From NCBI GenBank assembly GCA_031429105.1, contig JANOYV010000108.1:1-64000 (forward strand): a DNA stretch of 64,000 nucleotides, written 5' to 3'. The notes beneath the pieces are model-generated. The model saw only the letters and a program-made list of their open reading frames with translations, had not been told where the DNA came from and did not search any database. This document shows, piece by piece, positions 17,525 to 26,135 of the stretch (the first letter of the stretch is position 1; the number at the start of each line of letters is the position of its first letter). This stretch comes from JAKFWF01 sp031429105 (GTDB lineage Bacteria > Pseudomonadota > Alphaproteobacteria > Rhizobiales > Hyphomicrobiaceae). A program made the translations under genes and the position numbers.

Positions 17525-18802
17525 TCAGGGTTTCTTCGGCTGTTGCCGGCGCCATTCGAGAAATTGCTGGAAGAGGCGTTCTTGTTCGGCAGCGTTTGCG
17601 GGTGCTGCCCGGCTCACCTGCTGGCGAGCGAGCGTCGCATCGATGACTGCTGCAGCAGGTGCAGGGGGGGTGGCAGCGGCTAACCGATCAAGCATTTCCT
17701 GGGCGGCGGGAAAACGCCGCCAGCCTTTCAGATCGCCAGCAAGATTGGTTTCTTTCCATTTGGCGTGGCGCGGCGCTTTCAACAGGCTGGGGAACTGGTC
17801 GAAGAAGGCTGCCGTAAACTTGGCGACCCGGCGATAGCGATCCGTATCGCGTTGCCAGTTGTAGACAGCGAGCACGGCGCCGACGGCGACAGTTTCGATT
17901 TTTTGGCCCTTGGGGATGATCCCTGGATAATCTTCGTGGTCGAGGGTTGCTGGGAAGTACTCTGCTTCGAGTGCTTCGGTGTAGGGCACCGGCAGTAGTT
18001 TCATGCCGCCCTCGAGTTTCAGCTTTTGAAATGCGCCTGATGGCTTACCAGCGATAAGCACTGTCGCTGCTATCTCGCCTGACTTGACCTGCAGGAACGC
18101 ATCTGACTGACCCATGTTGAGCTCGACGGGCTTGATGCCGAAGGCTTCGAAGATCAAGCGGCTCGAAAATTGTGTGCCACTGCCGACGTCGCTGAAATTT
18201 ACTTTTTTACCGTCGAGATCCTTGATGTTCTCGATGCCCGGGCCAGCCAGAATGTGCAGCTCTTCATTGTACAGTTTGGCGATATAGGCCAAGCGGTTTT
18301 CGATGTTGCCGCCAAAGTCGTTGGTTTTCTTAAGGTAGGACATGATGTTGGACTGGGTGATGCCCAGATCAATGCCCTTCAGGTGCAAGATATCGCGCAC
18401 GTTCTGATAGCCGCCTTTGCCGATTACGGGCAGCACGCGCAACTCGTCGCCGTTGTCGAGTGCGGCCGATAAATCATAGGCGAAGAACATGTAGGTGCCA
18501 TTCGGATTGCCCGATATGACAGTGACCGTGTTCTGATTGAGCCGCTCGGTCATTTCGGTGTGGGATGGCGCGCGACCGATGATCGATGCTGGGCGCGCGC
18601 GGGCAGCCTTTTCGGTCGTCTTTGCTTGTGCGAGCACAATCGGCTTGTCCGGTACGGGTTCGGCGCGTTGCGCCTCTGCCGTGACCGGTGCGAGAACAAA
18701 AAACGCAACACTCATCATTGCTCGCAGCACGATGCGACTCCTTGAACTGTGGTTGTATCGTGTGAAGGAAGCGCGGCCCCCGCCGACATGCCCCCTCTTC
18801 AT
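17525..18802 (-). CDS. TAXI-family periplasmic solute-binding protein, copy 2
   Basis: 425 residues if started at ATG 18802; a later ATG near 18718 (MSVAFFVLAPVTAEA) would also give a signal peptide, and no strong ribosome-binding site decides. TAXI receptor motifs: NPNGTYMFFAYDLSAALDNGDELRVLPVIGKGG, LHLKGIDLGITQSNIMSY, HILAGPGIENIKDLDGKKVNFSDVGSGTQFSS. The C-terminal AEQERLFQQFLEWRR motif matches copy 1. This copy keeps the typical ligand-cleft segment ISGNPNGTYM that copy 1 lacks, so it may be the more canonical receptor. No permease gene is adjacent. Confidence 0.82.
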   Translation of the reverse strand: MKRGHVGGGRASFTRYNHSSRSRIVLRAMMSVAFFVLAPVTAEAQRAEPVPDKPIVLAQAKTTEKAARARPASIIGRAPSHTEMTERLNQNTVTVISGNPNGTYMFFAYDLSAALDNGDELRVLPVIGKGGYQNVRDILHLKGIDLGITQSNIMSYLKKTNDFGGNIENRLAYIAKLYNEELHILAGPGIENIKDLDGKKVNFSDVGSGTQFSSRLIFEAFGIKPVELNMGQSDAFLQVKSGEIAATVLIAGKPSGAFQKLKLEGGMKLLPVPYTEALEAEYFPATLDHEDYPGIIPKGQKIETVAVGAVLAVYNWQRDTDRYRRVAKFTAAFFDQFPSLLKAPRHAKWKETNLAGDLKGWRRFPAAQEMLDRLAAATPPAPAAAVIDATLARQQVSRAAPANAAEQERLFQQFLEWRRQQPKKP

Positions 18803-18990
18803 TTTCTACTTCCGCGCGCCAATTGCGGGCTCGCGATGGTGCTTTAGTGGCAAAATCAGGGCAATTGCCATGTCGATCGTTCAAACATCACGCCAGCCCC
18901 GCTTGACAGACGAAGCGAAGCTGCAAAAGAGATGCAAACCGTTAACAAACCCTTACCTGCATTGGTTGGCAGAGAGTGAGAGGATCGACG

Positions 18991-20979
18991 ATGTCTGACG
19001 TTACTTTGACGATGCCCGATGGCGCCAAGCGGGCCGTGCAGGCCGGTGCCACTGGTCTTGACGTGGCCAAGGCGATTTCGCCGTCGCTTGCCAAGCGCAC
19101 GGTCGCGATGACGCTGAATGGCGTGCTGTGCGATCTGGCCGACCCGATCACCGCGGATGCAAGCATTCGCTTCATTTCACGTGCCGACCCGGAAGCACTT
19201 GAGTTGATCCGTCACGATGCCGCCCACGTCTGCGCCGAGGCTGTGCAGCAGTTGTGGCCCGGCACGCAGGTGACGATCGGCCCCGTCATCGAAAATGGTT
19301 TCTTCTACGACTTCGCCAAGGCTGAGCCGTTCCTGCCGGAAGACTTGCCGAAGATCGAAAAGCGAATGGCTGAGATCATCGCCAAAAACGCGGCCTTCAC
19401 CAAGCAGGTCTGGTCTCGAGACAAGGCGAAGGCTTATTTCAAGGACAAGGGCGAACTCTTTAAGGTCGAGTTGGTCGACGCGATTCCGGCTGGCGAAGGC
19501 GTCAAGATGTATGCCCAGGGCGATTGGATGGATTTGTGCCGCGGGCCGCACATGACCTCTACGGGGCCAATTGGTCGCGGCTTCAAGATCACGCGGGCCT
19601 CGGGTTCCTATTGGCGCGGGGATGCGCAAGGCCAGCAGCTGCAGCGCATTTACGGCGTGGCTTTCGCTGATGAAAAGGACCTCGCAGCGTATCTCCTGCA
19701 AGTCGAAGAAGCTGAAAAGCGCGATCACCGTAAGCTCGGTCGGGAAATGGACCTGTTCCACTTCCAGGAGGAGGGCCCGGGCGTCGTGTTCTGGCACGCC
19801 AACGGCTGGACCACTTTTCAGCAGTTGATCAGTTATATGCGCCGCAGGCTGGCCGATGATTACCAGGAAGTGCAGGGCCCGCAATTACTCGACAAGTCGC
19901 TGTGGGAGACGTCCGGCCATTGGGGCTGGTATTCAGACAACATGTTCGCTGTGAAGTCGGCGACTGCGTTCATGAACCCACAGGATGAGTCTGCCGAGCA
20001 GCGCGTGTTTGCGCTGAAGCCGATGAATTGTCCGGGCCACGTGCAGATCTTCAAGCACGGCTTGAAGAGCTATCGCGACCTGCCCCTGCGGCTGGCTGAA
20101 TTCGGCTGTGTGCATCGCTATGAGCCGTCCGGCGCGTTGCACGGTTTGATGCGCGTGCGCGGCTTCACGCAGGACGATGCGCATGTGTTCTGCACCGAAG
20201 AACAGTTGGAAGCCGAGTGCCTCAAGATCAACGACCTTATGATGTCGGTGTACAAGGACTTCGGGTTCAACGAGGTTGTGGTCAAACTGGCAACGCGACC
20301 GGAAAAGCGTGTCGGCACGGATGCCATGTGGGACCACGCCGAAGCGATCCTGAAAAAGGTGCTGTCGAAGATGGCGGCTGAAGACAGTCGTATCAGGACC
20401 GGCATCAACGAAGGCGAGGGCACATTCTACGGCCCGAAGTTCGAGTACACGCTGCGTGATGCGATCGGTCGCGAATGGCAGTGCGGCACGACCCAGGTCG
20501 ACTTCAATCTCCCCGAGCGCTTCGGTGCGTTCTACATCGCAGCCGACGGTTCGAAAACGCAGCCGGTGATGGTGCATCGCGCGATCTGCGGTTCGCTTGA
20601 GAGGTTCCTCGGTATCCTGCTCGAGAACTGCGCTGGGCATCTGCCGCTGTGGCTGGCGCCGCGCCAGGTCGTGGTCGCGACCATCGTGTCGGACGCCGAT
20701 GAGTACGCGGCCAACGTCACCAAGCAGTTGAAGGCCGCTGGCATCCGCGCGGTGTCGGACATGCGCAACGAGAAGATCAATCTCAAGGTGCGCGAACACT
20801 CGCTGACCAAGGCGCCGATCATGTTCGTCGTCGGCCGTCGCGAGGCGGAAGAAGGCAAGGTCGCGGTCCGGCGCCTCGGCAGTCAGGACAACGTCGTCAT
20901 GACCCTCGCCGACGCAATCGCCGCAATCAAGGACGAAGCCGTGGCACCGGATTTGAAGCGGGTGGCATTGGAACACTGA
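18991..20979 (+). CDS. thrS: Threonyl-tRNA synthetase
   Basis: 662 residues from ATG 18991, preceded by GAGAGGA; an ATG at 18976 is also in frame. Domains in order: TGS (1-62), the editing/second additional domain with HDAAHVCAEAVQQLWPGTQ (about 66-80) and the later Cys/His site CRGPHMTSTG, then the class II catalytic core with motif 2 (RLAEFGCVHRYEPSGALHGLMRVRGFTQDDAHVF) and motif 3 (HRAICGSLERFLGILLE), and a C-terminal anticodon-binding domain (about 560-660). Length is normal. The gene is monocistronic and is followed by a terminator-like hairpin. Confidence 0.97.
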   Translation: MSDVTLTMPDGAKRAVQAGATGLDVAKAISPSLAKRTVAMTLNGVLCDLADPITADASIRFISRADPEALELIRHDAAHVCAEAVQQLWPGTQVTIGPVIENGFFYDFAKAEPFLPEDLPKIEKRMAEIIAKNAAFTKQVWSRDKAKAYFKDKGELFKVELVDAIPAGEGVKMYAQGDWMDLCRGPHMTSTGPIGRGFKITRASGSYWRGDAQGQQLQRIYGVAFADEKDLAAYLLQVEEAEKRDHRKLGREMDLFHFQEEGPGVVFWHANGWTTFQQLISYMRRRLADDYQEVQGPQLLDKSLWETSGHWGWYSDNMFAVKSATAFMNPQDESAEQRVFALKPMNCPGHVQIFKHGLKSYRDLPLRLAEFGCVHRYEPSGALHGLMRVRGFTQDDAHVFCTEEQLEAECLKINDLMMSVYKDFGFNEVVVKLATRPEKRVGTDAMWDHAEAILKKVLSKMAAEDSRIRTGINEGEGTFYGPKFEYTLRDAIGREWQCGTTQVDFNLPERFGAFYIAADGSKTQPVMVHRAICGSLERFLGILLENCAGHLPLWLAPRQVVVATIVSDADEYAANVTKQLKAAGIRAVSDMRNEKINLKVREHSLTKAPIMFVVGRREAEEGKVAVRRLGSQDNVVMTLADAIAAIKDEAVAPDLKRVALEH

Positions 20980-21007
20980 GGTTGGTAAAGAGCGGTCACG
21001 CAAAGAA

Positions 21008-21032
21008 AAACCGGGCAGTAATGCCCCGTTTT
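21008..21032 (+). terminator. Terminator-like hairpin after thrS
   Basis: GGGCA/TGCCC stem closed by AAAC/GTTT, with one mismatch, a GTAA loop and a run of T at 21029-21032, 29 bp after the thrS stop. The A-run on the left means it could also act for minus-strand transcription from queF. Confidence 0.6.
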
Positions 21033-21230
21033 CCAATTGATTGGCATGATCGATTGGTGCCAGCCGCGCTGCCCCAATTCGCAGGCGCGATGTCCGTTGC
21101 CGTTACGAACCAGCTTAATCAGTGGCGCGCCGGCCGTAAGCGAGTTCGTTGCGATGGCGCCAAGTTGTGCTGAGCCCACAGGACCCATCGCTTTTCCCGA
21201 GCAACACTTGATGGCTTTGAGCGCAAGAGG

Positions 21231-21695
21231 CTAGCCGCGCCCGCGATAGGGTTGGACACCCTGGTCGGGTAGCCAAACACCTTTGGGTAAGTCGCCGGTC
21301 TGCCAGAACACATCGATCGGAATGCCGCCGCGTGGATACCAATAGCCGCCGATGCGCAGGAAGGTTGGTTGCAGCAAGGCCACGATGCGCTTGCCGATGG
21401 CGACCGTGCAGTCCTCATGGAATGCGCCGTGATTGCGGAAGGATGCGAGGTAGAGCTTGAGGCTCTTGCTTTCGACCAGCCAGCTGGCTGGCACATAATC
21501 GATCACAAGATGCGCGAAGTCGGGCTGGCCCGTTACCGGACACAGTGACGTAAACTCAGGCGCTGCAAACCGGGCCACGTAATGCGTGTCTGGATGCGGA
21601 TTGGGTACGCGCTCCAGTTCGGCCTTCTCCGGGCTCGTCGGCATAGTGACCTGTTGGCCGAGCTGCGTTGGCGTGGACATCTTGCGTGCTTCCAT
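21231..21695 (-). CDS. queF: NADPH-dependent 7-cyano-7-deazaguanine reductase
   Basis: 154 residues from ATG 21695, which shares one base with the stop of the upstream transporter gene; a second ATG at 21680 is possible. QueF reduces preQ0 to preQ1 in queuosine synthesis. The nucleophile Cys52 and proton donor Asp59 are in SLCPVTGQPDF, the QueF signature is ESKSLKLYLASFRNHGAFHEDC, and GGYWYPRGGIPIDVFWQTG closes the fold. This is the short, unimodular type. It is coupled to a queuosine-precursor transporter gene. Confidence 0.95.
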   Translation of the reverse strand: MEARKMSTPTQLGQQVTMPTSPEKAELERVPNPHPDTHYVARFAAPEFTSLCPVTGQPDFAHLVIDYVPASWLVESKSLKLYLASFRNHGAFHEDCTVAIGKRIVALLQPTFLRIGGYWYPRGGIPIDVFWQTGDLPKGVWLPDQGVQPYRGRG

Positions 21696-22255
21696 CAGAC
21701 GGGTTGCAGGCCAAGCCGCTCGTCCCGTCGGCGCATCAGGGCGATCAAGGGAACGGCCAACAATACCATCCAGGCTTTGCCAACAATCTGGCCGCCGAGA
21801 TAGTCGAGGCTGCCAAACGCTAGCCCTAGGAACACCACGCTATCGACGACGAGACCGACGGCGCTACTCGCGACGACAGCCGCCACAAGTCCGCGCTTCT
21901 GTAGCGGCGTGAACACGGCGAGATCGGCCATCTCGGATATGAAGAAAGCGGCGGCCGATGCAATCACCAGGGCAGGGGGCGCAATCAAGGCCGATAGAGC
22001 GGTGCCGACGATAATGGCAGCGGCTGACCAGTTGAGCCCCAAGCGTCGCTGAACGAGGTCGCGCAGGACGAGGGCTAGGCCGATCATCAGCACGCCGCTG
22101 GGCGCCTTTAAGCCTGGAGCGACGGGGATTAAGCACGGACCATTCGGCATGCAGATGGTGCCGACGTTGCCGATCAACCAATTGGCGGTGGGGATACAAA
22201 GCGCGAAGGCAGCTAAAAATAGCAAACCTTCCGCCATACGGCGGTCGATAGTCAT
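21695..22255 (-). CDS. Queuosine precursor transporter, YhhQ/VUT family
   Basis: 186 residues. ATG 22255 has GGAG 8 nt upstream; the in-frame ATG at 22336 lacks this. There are five to six hydrophobic segments. The family signature is visible in the middle: ALVIASAAAFFISEMADLAVFTPLQKRG, followed by VVDSVVFLGLAFGS. Members import preQ0, preQ1 or related queuosine precursors across the inner membrane. One-base overlap with queF supports this role. This copy has an extra GNVGTICMPNGPCLIPVAPG loop near the N-terminus, as in several alphaproteobacteria. Confidence 0.88.
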   Translation of the reverse strand: MTIDRRMAEGLLFLAAFALCIPTANWLIGNVGTICMPNGPCLIPVAPGLKAPSGVLMIGLALVLRDLVQRRLGLNWSAAAIIVGTALSALIAPPALVIASAAAFFISEMADLAVFTPLQKRGLVAAVVASSAVGLVVDSVVFLGLAFGSLDYLGGQIVGKAWMVLLAVPLIALMRRRDERLGLQPV

Positions 22256-22425
22256 GGGTAATCTCCGATTTTTATAGCGCAACGAGATGGCGCGCTGGGA
22301 TGGCTCCCGGTTGACGATGGCTGGGTCATAGCTCATCCGGCGCTCAACGCCAATGGGATAGGCTGTCCCTTGAACCGCGCTATTCTTACTTGATTATTCG
22401 ATGCTGGAGCAAACGAGGGTCCGTC

Positions 22426-22725
22426 ATGGCCGTGCGGTTGGTGCTTTTACTACTACTCTTGGTCGCACCGCTGCGTGCTGCCTGGGCGCATTCCTGGTAC
22501 GACTCGCGCTGTTGCACCGAACGGGATTGCCGCCGGGCCACCAAGGTGGAGTTACTGCAAAACGGGGACCGCATCGTCACCGCCGACAACGGCATGGTGG
22601 TGGAGGTGAAAGCTGGATTTGCAGTGATTTATCCGTCGCAGGATAGCGACACACACATTTGCTATTATCTGACGTGGCGAGGCGAACCCCGGCCACGTTG
22701 TCTCTATGTCCCGGGATCGTCATAG
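22426..22725 (+). CDS. Small secreted Cys-rich protein, unknown function
   Basis: 99 residues from ATG 22426. The signal peptide is obvious (MAVRLVLLLLLLVAPLRAAWA). The mature part starts HSWYDSRCCTERDCRRA and has six Cys in all, with a CYYLTWRGEPRPRCLYVP ending, suggesting disulfides in the periplasm. This HxWYxxxCC type of small protein recurs in Rhizobiales genomes without an assigned function. It diverges from the queuosine transporter gene. Confidence 0.7.
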   Translation: MAVRLVLLLLLLVAPLRAAWAHSWYDSRCCTERDCRRATKVELLQNGDRIVTADNGMVVEVKAGFAVIYPSQDSDTHICYYLTWRGEPRPRCLYVPGSS

Positions 22726-22755
22726 GCGTCCGGTCGCTATAAAGTGAGATAACTG

Positions 22756-23016
22756 TCAGGTGATGCGGCGGACGAGCCGCAGCCCGAAGAGGAGGAGGCA
22801 CGCGCCGACGGCTGCGGCAACGATTGTGCCGACGAGGCCGCCACCAAGTTGCATGCCCAGGCGCGGAAACAGCGAACCAGCGATAAAAGCGCCGATGATG
22901 CCGACAATGATGTCGCCGACCAAGCCGAAGCCGACGCCCATCACCTGACCGGCAAGCCAGCCGGCGATTGCGCCAATGATCAACCAGATTATCAAATTGT
23001 TGGGGTCGATTGCCAT
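22756..23016 (-). CDS. GlsB/YeaQ/YmgE-family stress-response membrane protein
   Basis: 86 residues from ATG 23016. It has three hydrophobic, glycine-rich segments: IIWLIIGAIAGWLAGQVMG, GDIIVGIIGAFIAGSLF and GGGLVGTIVAAAVGACLLLFGLRL, the transglycosylase-associated (YeaQ) pattern. These small inner-membrane proteins are general-stress genes. Consistent with this, an EcfG-type promoter (GGAAC-N16-CGTT) lies on the minus strand at 23146-23122, about 105 bp upstream of the ATG. Confidence 0.9.
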   Translation of the reverse strand: MAIDPNNLIIWLIIGAIAGWLAGQVMGVGFGLVGDIIVGIIGAFIAGSLFPRLGMQLGGGLVGTIVAAAVGACLLLFGLRLVRRIT

Positions 23017-23121
23017 TTTGTTAGCTTTCTTTTTTGGACCCACGCGTGCGGGTTGGGTTGTCGTTTGGCGCTCAATCTGGCGACTATAGAACGAAAGCCT
23101 TCCGATCGCGCGCGCATCACT

Positions 23122-23146
23122 AACGCCGGTGGCCCGCCTTGGTTCC
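23122..23146 (-). promoter_or_regulatory. EcfG-type sigma promoter for the GlsB-family gene
   Basis: On the minus strand GGAAC (23146-23142), exactly 16 bp, then CGTT (23125-23122). This is the alphaproteobacterial general-stress sigma factor consensus. It points to the GlsB/YeaQ-family gene starting at 23016. Confidence 0.7.
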
Positions 23147-23194
23147 CCAGATTTTTTCATCAAGTGCAAGAGGCGATGCGGTGACCTCGGGGTT

Positions 23195-23219
23195 GGAACC
23201 TCCGCGCCGTCACCACGTT
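23195..23219 (+). promoter_or_regulatory. EcfG-type sigma promoter for the 79-aa membrane protein
   Basis: GGAAC (23195-23199), exactly 16 bp, then CGTT (23216-23219), 36 bp before the ATG at 23255. It matches the general-stress consensus perfectly and is divergent from a second such site 50 bp away. Confidence 0.75.
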
Positions 23220-23254
23220 GTTCTTGCAACGCTCAACAATGAAGGAGATCTACG

Positions 23255-23494
23255 ATGGCACTCAGAGACGACGAAACCAACCCGACCAACTCCGTCACGT
23301 GGATGCCGATGGCACTGGCAGCGGCGGTAGCGCTTCTCATGGTCTGGTATTTTTGGGGATCGACATCCTCGATGATGAGCCCGACGAAAGCGCCGACGAG
23401 CACAACCACGACCATCCCGTCGACGACGCCGACCGTGACACCATCGACACCATCGTTGCCCACCGTAATCCCGGCTGCACCGAAAACACCGTGA
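23255..23494 (+). CDS. Small single-span membrane protein with Thr/Pro/Ser tail
   Basis: 79 residues, with a strong AAGGAG 7-8 nt upstream of ATG 23255. One membrane segment (about 19-36, MALAAAVALLMVWYFWG) is followed by a low-complexity tail rich in Thr, Pro and Ser. No family is recognised; similar short membrane proteins are frequent among EcfG-controlled genes. The upstream EcfG-type promoter suggests a stress-induced envelope protein. Confidence 0.8.
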   Translation: MALRDDETNPTNSVTWMPMALAAAVALLMVWYFWGSTSSMMSPTKAPTSTTTTIPSTTPTVTPSTPSLPTVIPAAPKTP

Positions 23495-23593
23495 TCGGCT
23501 GATCGTAAGGCGCGGGCGGCTGCCGACGACAAACTCTTGCCGAGATCGGCGCGACTTGTGTCGCTCTCGGCGGTCGTCCCGGTGCCTACTTTC

Positions 23594-23842
23594 TCAATAC
23601 GTCAACGCCGCCTTCATGGCGGCGAGTTCGGTTTTTGGATCGGCATATGCCTCGAACGCGTGGCCGGAGCGGCAATACCAGTAGCGGGCGTTGCTCTCGT
23701 CACCTTCGATCTTGTGCAGAATGGCGTGCAGCCAGCAGTAGTCGCGGTCAGTCTCGTTGAATTGCGCGATCTTGTGGGCGGCGTCCCAGTCGCCGGTGGT
23801 CGCAGCATCGACACCGGCGATTAACGCTTCGTTGCTTGCCAT
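23594..23842 (-). CDS. Small conserved-type protein overlapping queC
   Basis: 82 residues. The ATG at 23842 overlaps the queC 3' end by about 20 bp, so it is likely cotranslated. The sequence (GDWDAAHKIAQFNETDRDYCWLHAILHKIEGDESNARYWYCRSG) looks like a short TPR-like helical unit that is known to me only as a hypothetical protein. The coupling to queC may be positional only. Confidence 0.7.
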   Translation of the reverse strand: MASNEALIAGVDAATTGDWDAAHKIAQFNETDRDYCWLHAILHKIEGDESNARYWYCRSGHAFEAYADPKTELAAMKAALTY

Positions 23843-24531
23843 TTGTCATACCCTCGGTTGCGAAGTTCACATGCTGGGCATAGGCCACATCCGTGACCCC
23901 AGGCGTGCGGGCGACCACGCACGCCCTTGTAGCAGGTATGCGAGGTCTCGACGATTAGCTGGGTGAGAGGCTGCCCGCCCAATTGCTCGCCGAGTGCCCA
24001 GGTCGCCGCCTTGTCGATCCACATCAACGGCGTTTCAATGACGATTTCGCGGTCCATGCCCTTGGAGAGAATTTGGGCTAGGTGCTGCAGTGTCTCGTTG
24101 CGGCAGTCGGGGTAACCCGAATAGTCGGTTTCGCACATACCGCCGATCAGCCTTGAAATGCCACGCCGGTGGCCGAGCGCTGCCGCATAGGTAAAGAACA
24201 ACAGATTGCGGCCTGGAACGAACGTGTTCGGCAGACCTGTCGCCTCATCAAAGGCAATGTCGATATCGCGGGTCATAGCCGTGTCGCTGATCTGGGAGAG
24301 CGTTGGCATGGCGAGGACGTGGTCTGGCCCCAGTCGCTTCGCCCACTTCGGGTAAAGGGCTGGCAGCGCCGACCTGATCTCGTGGCGCGCCGTGAGCTCG
24401 ACGACATGGCGCTGACCATACGTAAAGCCAACGGTTTCGACGTGGGCGTACTTGGACAGCGCATGCACGAGGCATATTGTCGAATCCTGGCCGCCTGAGA
24501 ACAGCACAAGTGCGGTTGAACCTTTGCCCAT
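23821..24531 (-). CDS. queC: 7-cyano-7-deazaguanine synthase
   Basis: 236 residues from ATG 24531 (24546 also in frame). QueC makes preQ0 from 7-carboxy-7-deazaguanine, ATP and ammonia. The PP-loop SGGQDST (12-18) binds ATP. Zinc-binding cysteines lie near the C-terminus in HTCYKG and HGCGLCPACELRNRGY. FVPGRNLLFFTYAAALG is another family motif. This version is slightly longer in the middle than E. coli QueC, as in other alphaproteobacteria. With queF and the transporter it completes a local queuosine gene set; queD and queE are not here. Confidence 0.95.
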   Translation of the reverse strand: MGKGSTALVLFSGGQDSTICLVHALSKYAHVETVGFTYGQRHVVELTARHEIRSALPALYPKWAKRLGPDHVLAMPTLSQISDTAMTRDIDIAFDEATGLPNTFVPGRNLLFFTYAAALGHRRGISRLIGGMCETDYSGYPDCRNETLQHLAQILSKGMDREIVIETPLMWIDKAATWALGEQLGGQPLTQLIVETSHTCYKGVRGRPHAWGHGCGLCPACELRNRGYDKWQATKR

Positions 24532-24678
24532 GTTCCCTCTGGTCATGATAGCGGATGGCGGTTACGTCGCGCGTTGCTTTGACAATGCACCTACAGCACT
24601 TTATGGCGCTCCCACGAGAGACTCCAATATGTGCCTGTACTGCCTACACTGCGACAGCAAACCCCATCAAGAGGCCCT

Positions 24679-25965
24679 ATGACCCAGATTCTCGATATCA
24701 TCGGCCGCGAGATCCTCGACAGCCGTGGCAATCCGACCGTCGAAGTCGACGTTATTCTTGAGGACGGCACGATGGGGCGGGCAGCCGTACCCTCCGGAGC
24801 ATCGACCGGCGCACACGAAGCCAACGAGCTGCGCGATGGCGATAAGAAACGCTATGCTGGTAAGGGCGTGCTGAAGGCGGTGGCAGCCGTCAACGGTGAG
24901 ATCTTTGATACACTGCGTGGCATGGATGGCGAAGATCAGCGCCGCATTGATCACGCGTTGATTGCGCTCGATGGCACTAAGAATAAGGCCCGGCTCGGCG
25001 CCAACGCTATTCTTGGCGTGTCTCTGGCCGTTGCCAAGGCTGCGGCGGAAACGTCGGGTTTGTCGCTTTATCGCTACGTGGGCGGTGCTTCAGCACACGT
25101 TCTGCCGGTGCCGATGATGAACATCATCAACGGCGGCGCGCACGCCGATAACCCGATCGACATTCAGGAATTCATGATCATGCCGGTGGCAGCGGCAACG
25201 TGCCGGGACGCAATCCGCGTTGGATCAGAAATATTCCATACGCTGCGCAAGGGCTTGAAAGATGCTGGCCATAACACCAACGTCGGTGATGAAGGCGGCT
25301 TTGCGCCAAACCTCAAGAGCGCTGATGAGGCGCTTGGGTTTATCATGAAGTCAATTGAGGCGGCCGGCTACAAACCCGGCGTCGATGTCATGCTGGCGCT
25401 CGATTGCGCAGCGACTGAGTACTACAAGGACGGGCGCTATCACATCGAAGGCGAAGGCAAGGTGCTCGACAGCGTCGCCAACGCGAAATATTTGGCCGAC
25501 TTGGTCGCGCGTTATCCGATCATCTCGATCGAGGATGGCATGTCGGAGGACGACTGGCAGGGCTGGAAGACACTGACCGATCTGATTGGGAAAAAGTGCC
25601 AACTTGTCGGTGACGATCTGTTCGTCACCAATACCGAGCGGCTTTGGCAGGGGATCAAAACGCAGACTGCGAACTCGATCCTGGTGAAGGTCAATCAGAT
25701 CGGGTCACTCACCGAAACGCTCGATGCCGTCACCATGGCCCAGCGCGCGAACTACACCGCCGTCATGTCGCACCGATCGGGGGAAACAGAGGATTCAACG
25801 ATTGCGGATTTAGCGGTCGCCACCAACTGCGGTCAGATAAAAACCGGCTCCCTGTCGCGCTCGGATCGATTGGCGAAGTACAACCAACTCATCCGTATCG
25901 AGGAAGAACTGGGCGATGTGGCGCGCTACGCCGGCAAAAGCGTCATTCGCAGTCACGTTAGTTAG
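24679..25965 (+). CDS. eno: Enolase
   Basis: 428 residues from ATG 24679, preceded by AAGAGG. Enolase converts 2-phosphoglycerate to phosphoenolpyruvate. Recognisable segments: IIGREILDSRGNPTVEVDV (N-terminus), SGASTGAHEANELRD loop, VGDEGGFAPN, the Mg ligands in LALDCAATEYY, SIEDGMSEDDW and VGDDLFVTN, and catalytic SHRSGETEDSTIADLAV. Length is normal. The gene is followed by an inverted repeat and ftsB, then the pyruvate dehydrogenase genes, a standard alphaproteobacterial order. Confidence 0.98.
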   Translation: MTQILDIIGREILDSRGNPTVEVDVILEDGTMGRAAVPSGASTGAHEANELRDGDKKRYAGKGVLKAVAAVNGEIFDTLRGMDGEDQRRIDHALIALDGTKNKARLGANAILGVSLAVAKAAAETSGLSLYRYVGGASAHVLPVPMMNIINGGAHADNPIDIQEFMIMPVAAATCRDAIRVGSEIFHTLRKGLKDAGHNTNVGDEGGFAPNLKSADEALGFIMKSIEAAGYKPGVDVMLALDCAATEYYKDGRYHIEGEGKVLDSVANAKYLADLVARYPIISIEDGMSEDDWQGWKTLTDLIGKKCQLVGDDLFVTNTERLWQGIKTQTANSILVKVNQIGSLTETLDAVTMAQRANYTAVMSHRSGETEDSTIADLAVATNCGQIKTGSLSRSDRLAKYNQLIRIEEELGDVARYAGKSVIRSHVS

Positions 25966-25976
25966 GTGACAGACCA

Positions 25977-26018
25977 GCGGTCGAAATCTTTTTTACGACG
26001 ACGTCACATTTCGACCGC
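25977..26018. repeat. 11-bp perfect inverted repeat between eno and ftsB
   Basis: GCGGTCGAAAT at 25977-25987 and its exact complement at 26008-26018 enclose 20 nt containing a T-run. It starts 12 bp after the eno stop. Because the T-run is in the loop and not after the stem, it is not a classic terminator and might be a binding site or an RNA-processing structure. Confidence 0.6.
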
Positions 26019-26135
26019 AGGCTTTACCGGGCTTTAAGGCTATCGGCCCTAAGTTGGGGACGTTCAAGTTTGAACACCTGTGTTGTCCTAGTTCCGCGTC
26101 GACAAAAACCACCTGCGTGACGGACGGGGAGATCG

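Noticed and set aside
19177..21036. Long minus-strand frames opposite thrS
   Set aside because: They mirror the codon bias of a strongly conserved synthetase gene and show no domain or start signal of their own.
22256..22390. Possible preQ1 riboswitch before the queuosine transporter gene
   Set aside because: The leader contains no sequence I can match to a preQ1 riboswitch class; a covariance-model search would be needed to say more.
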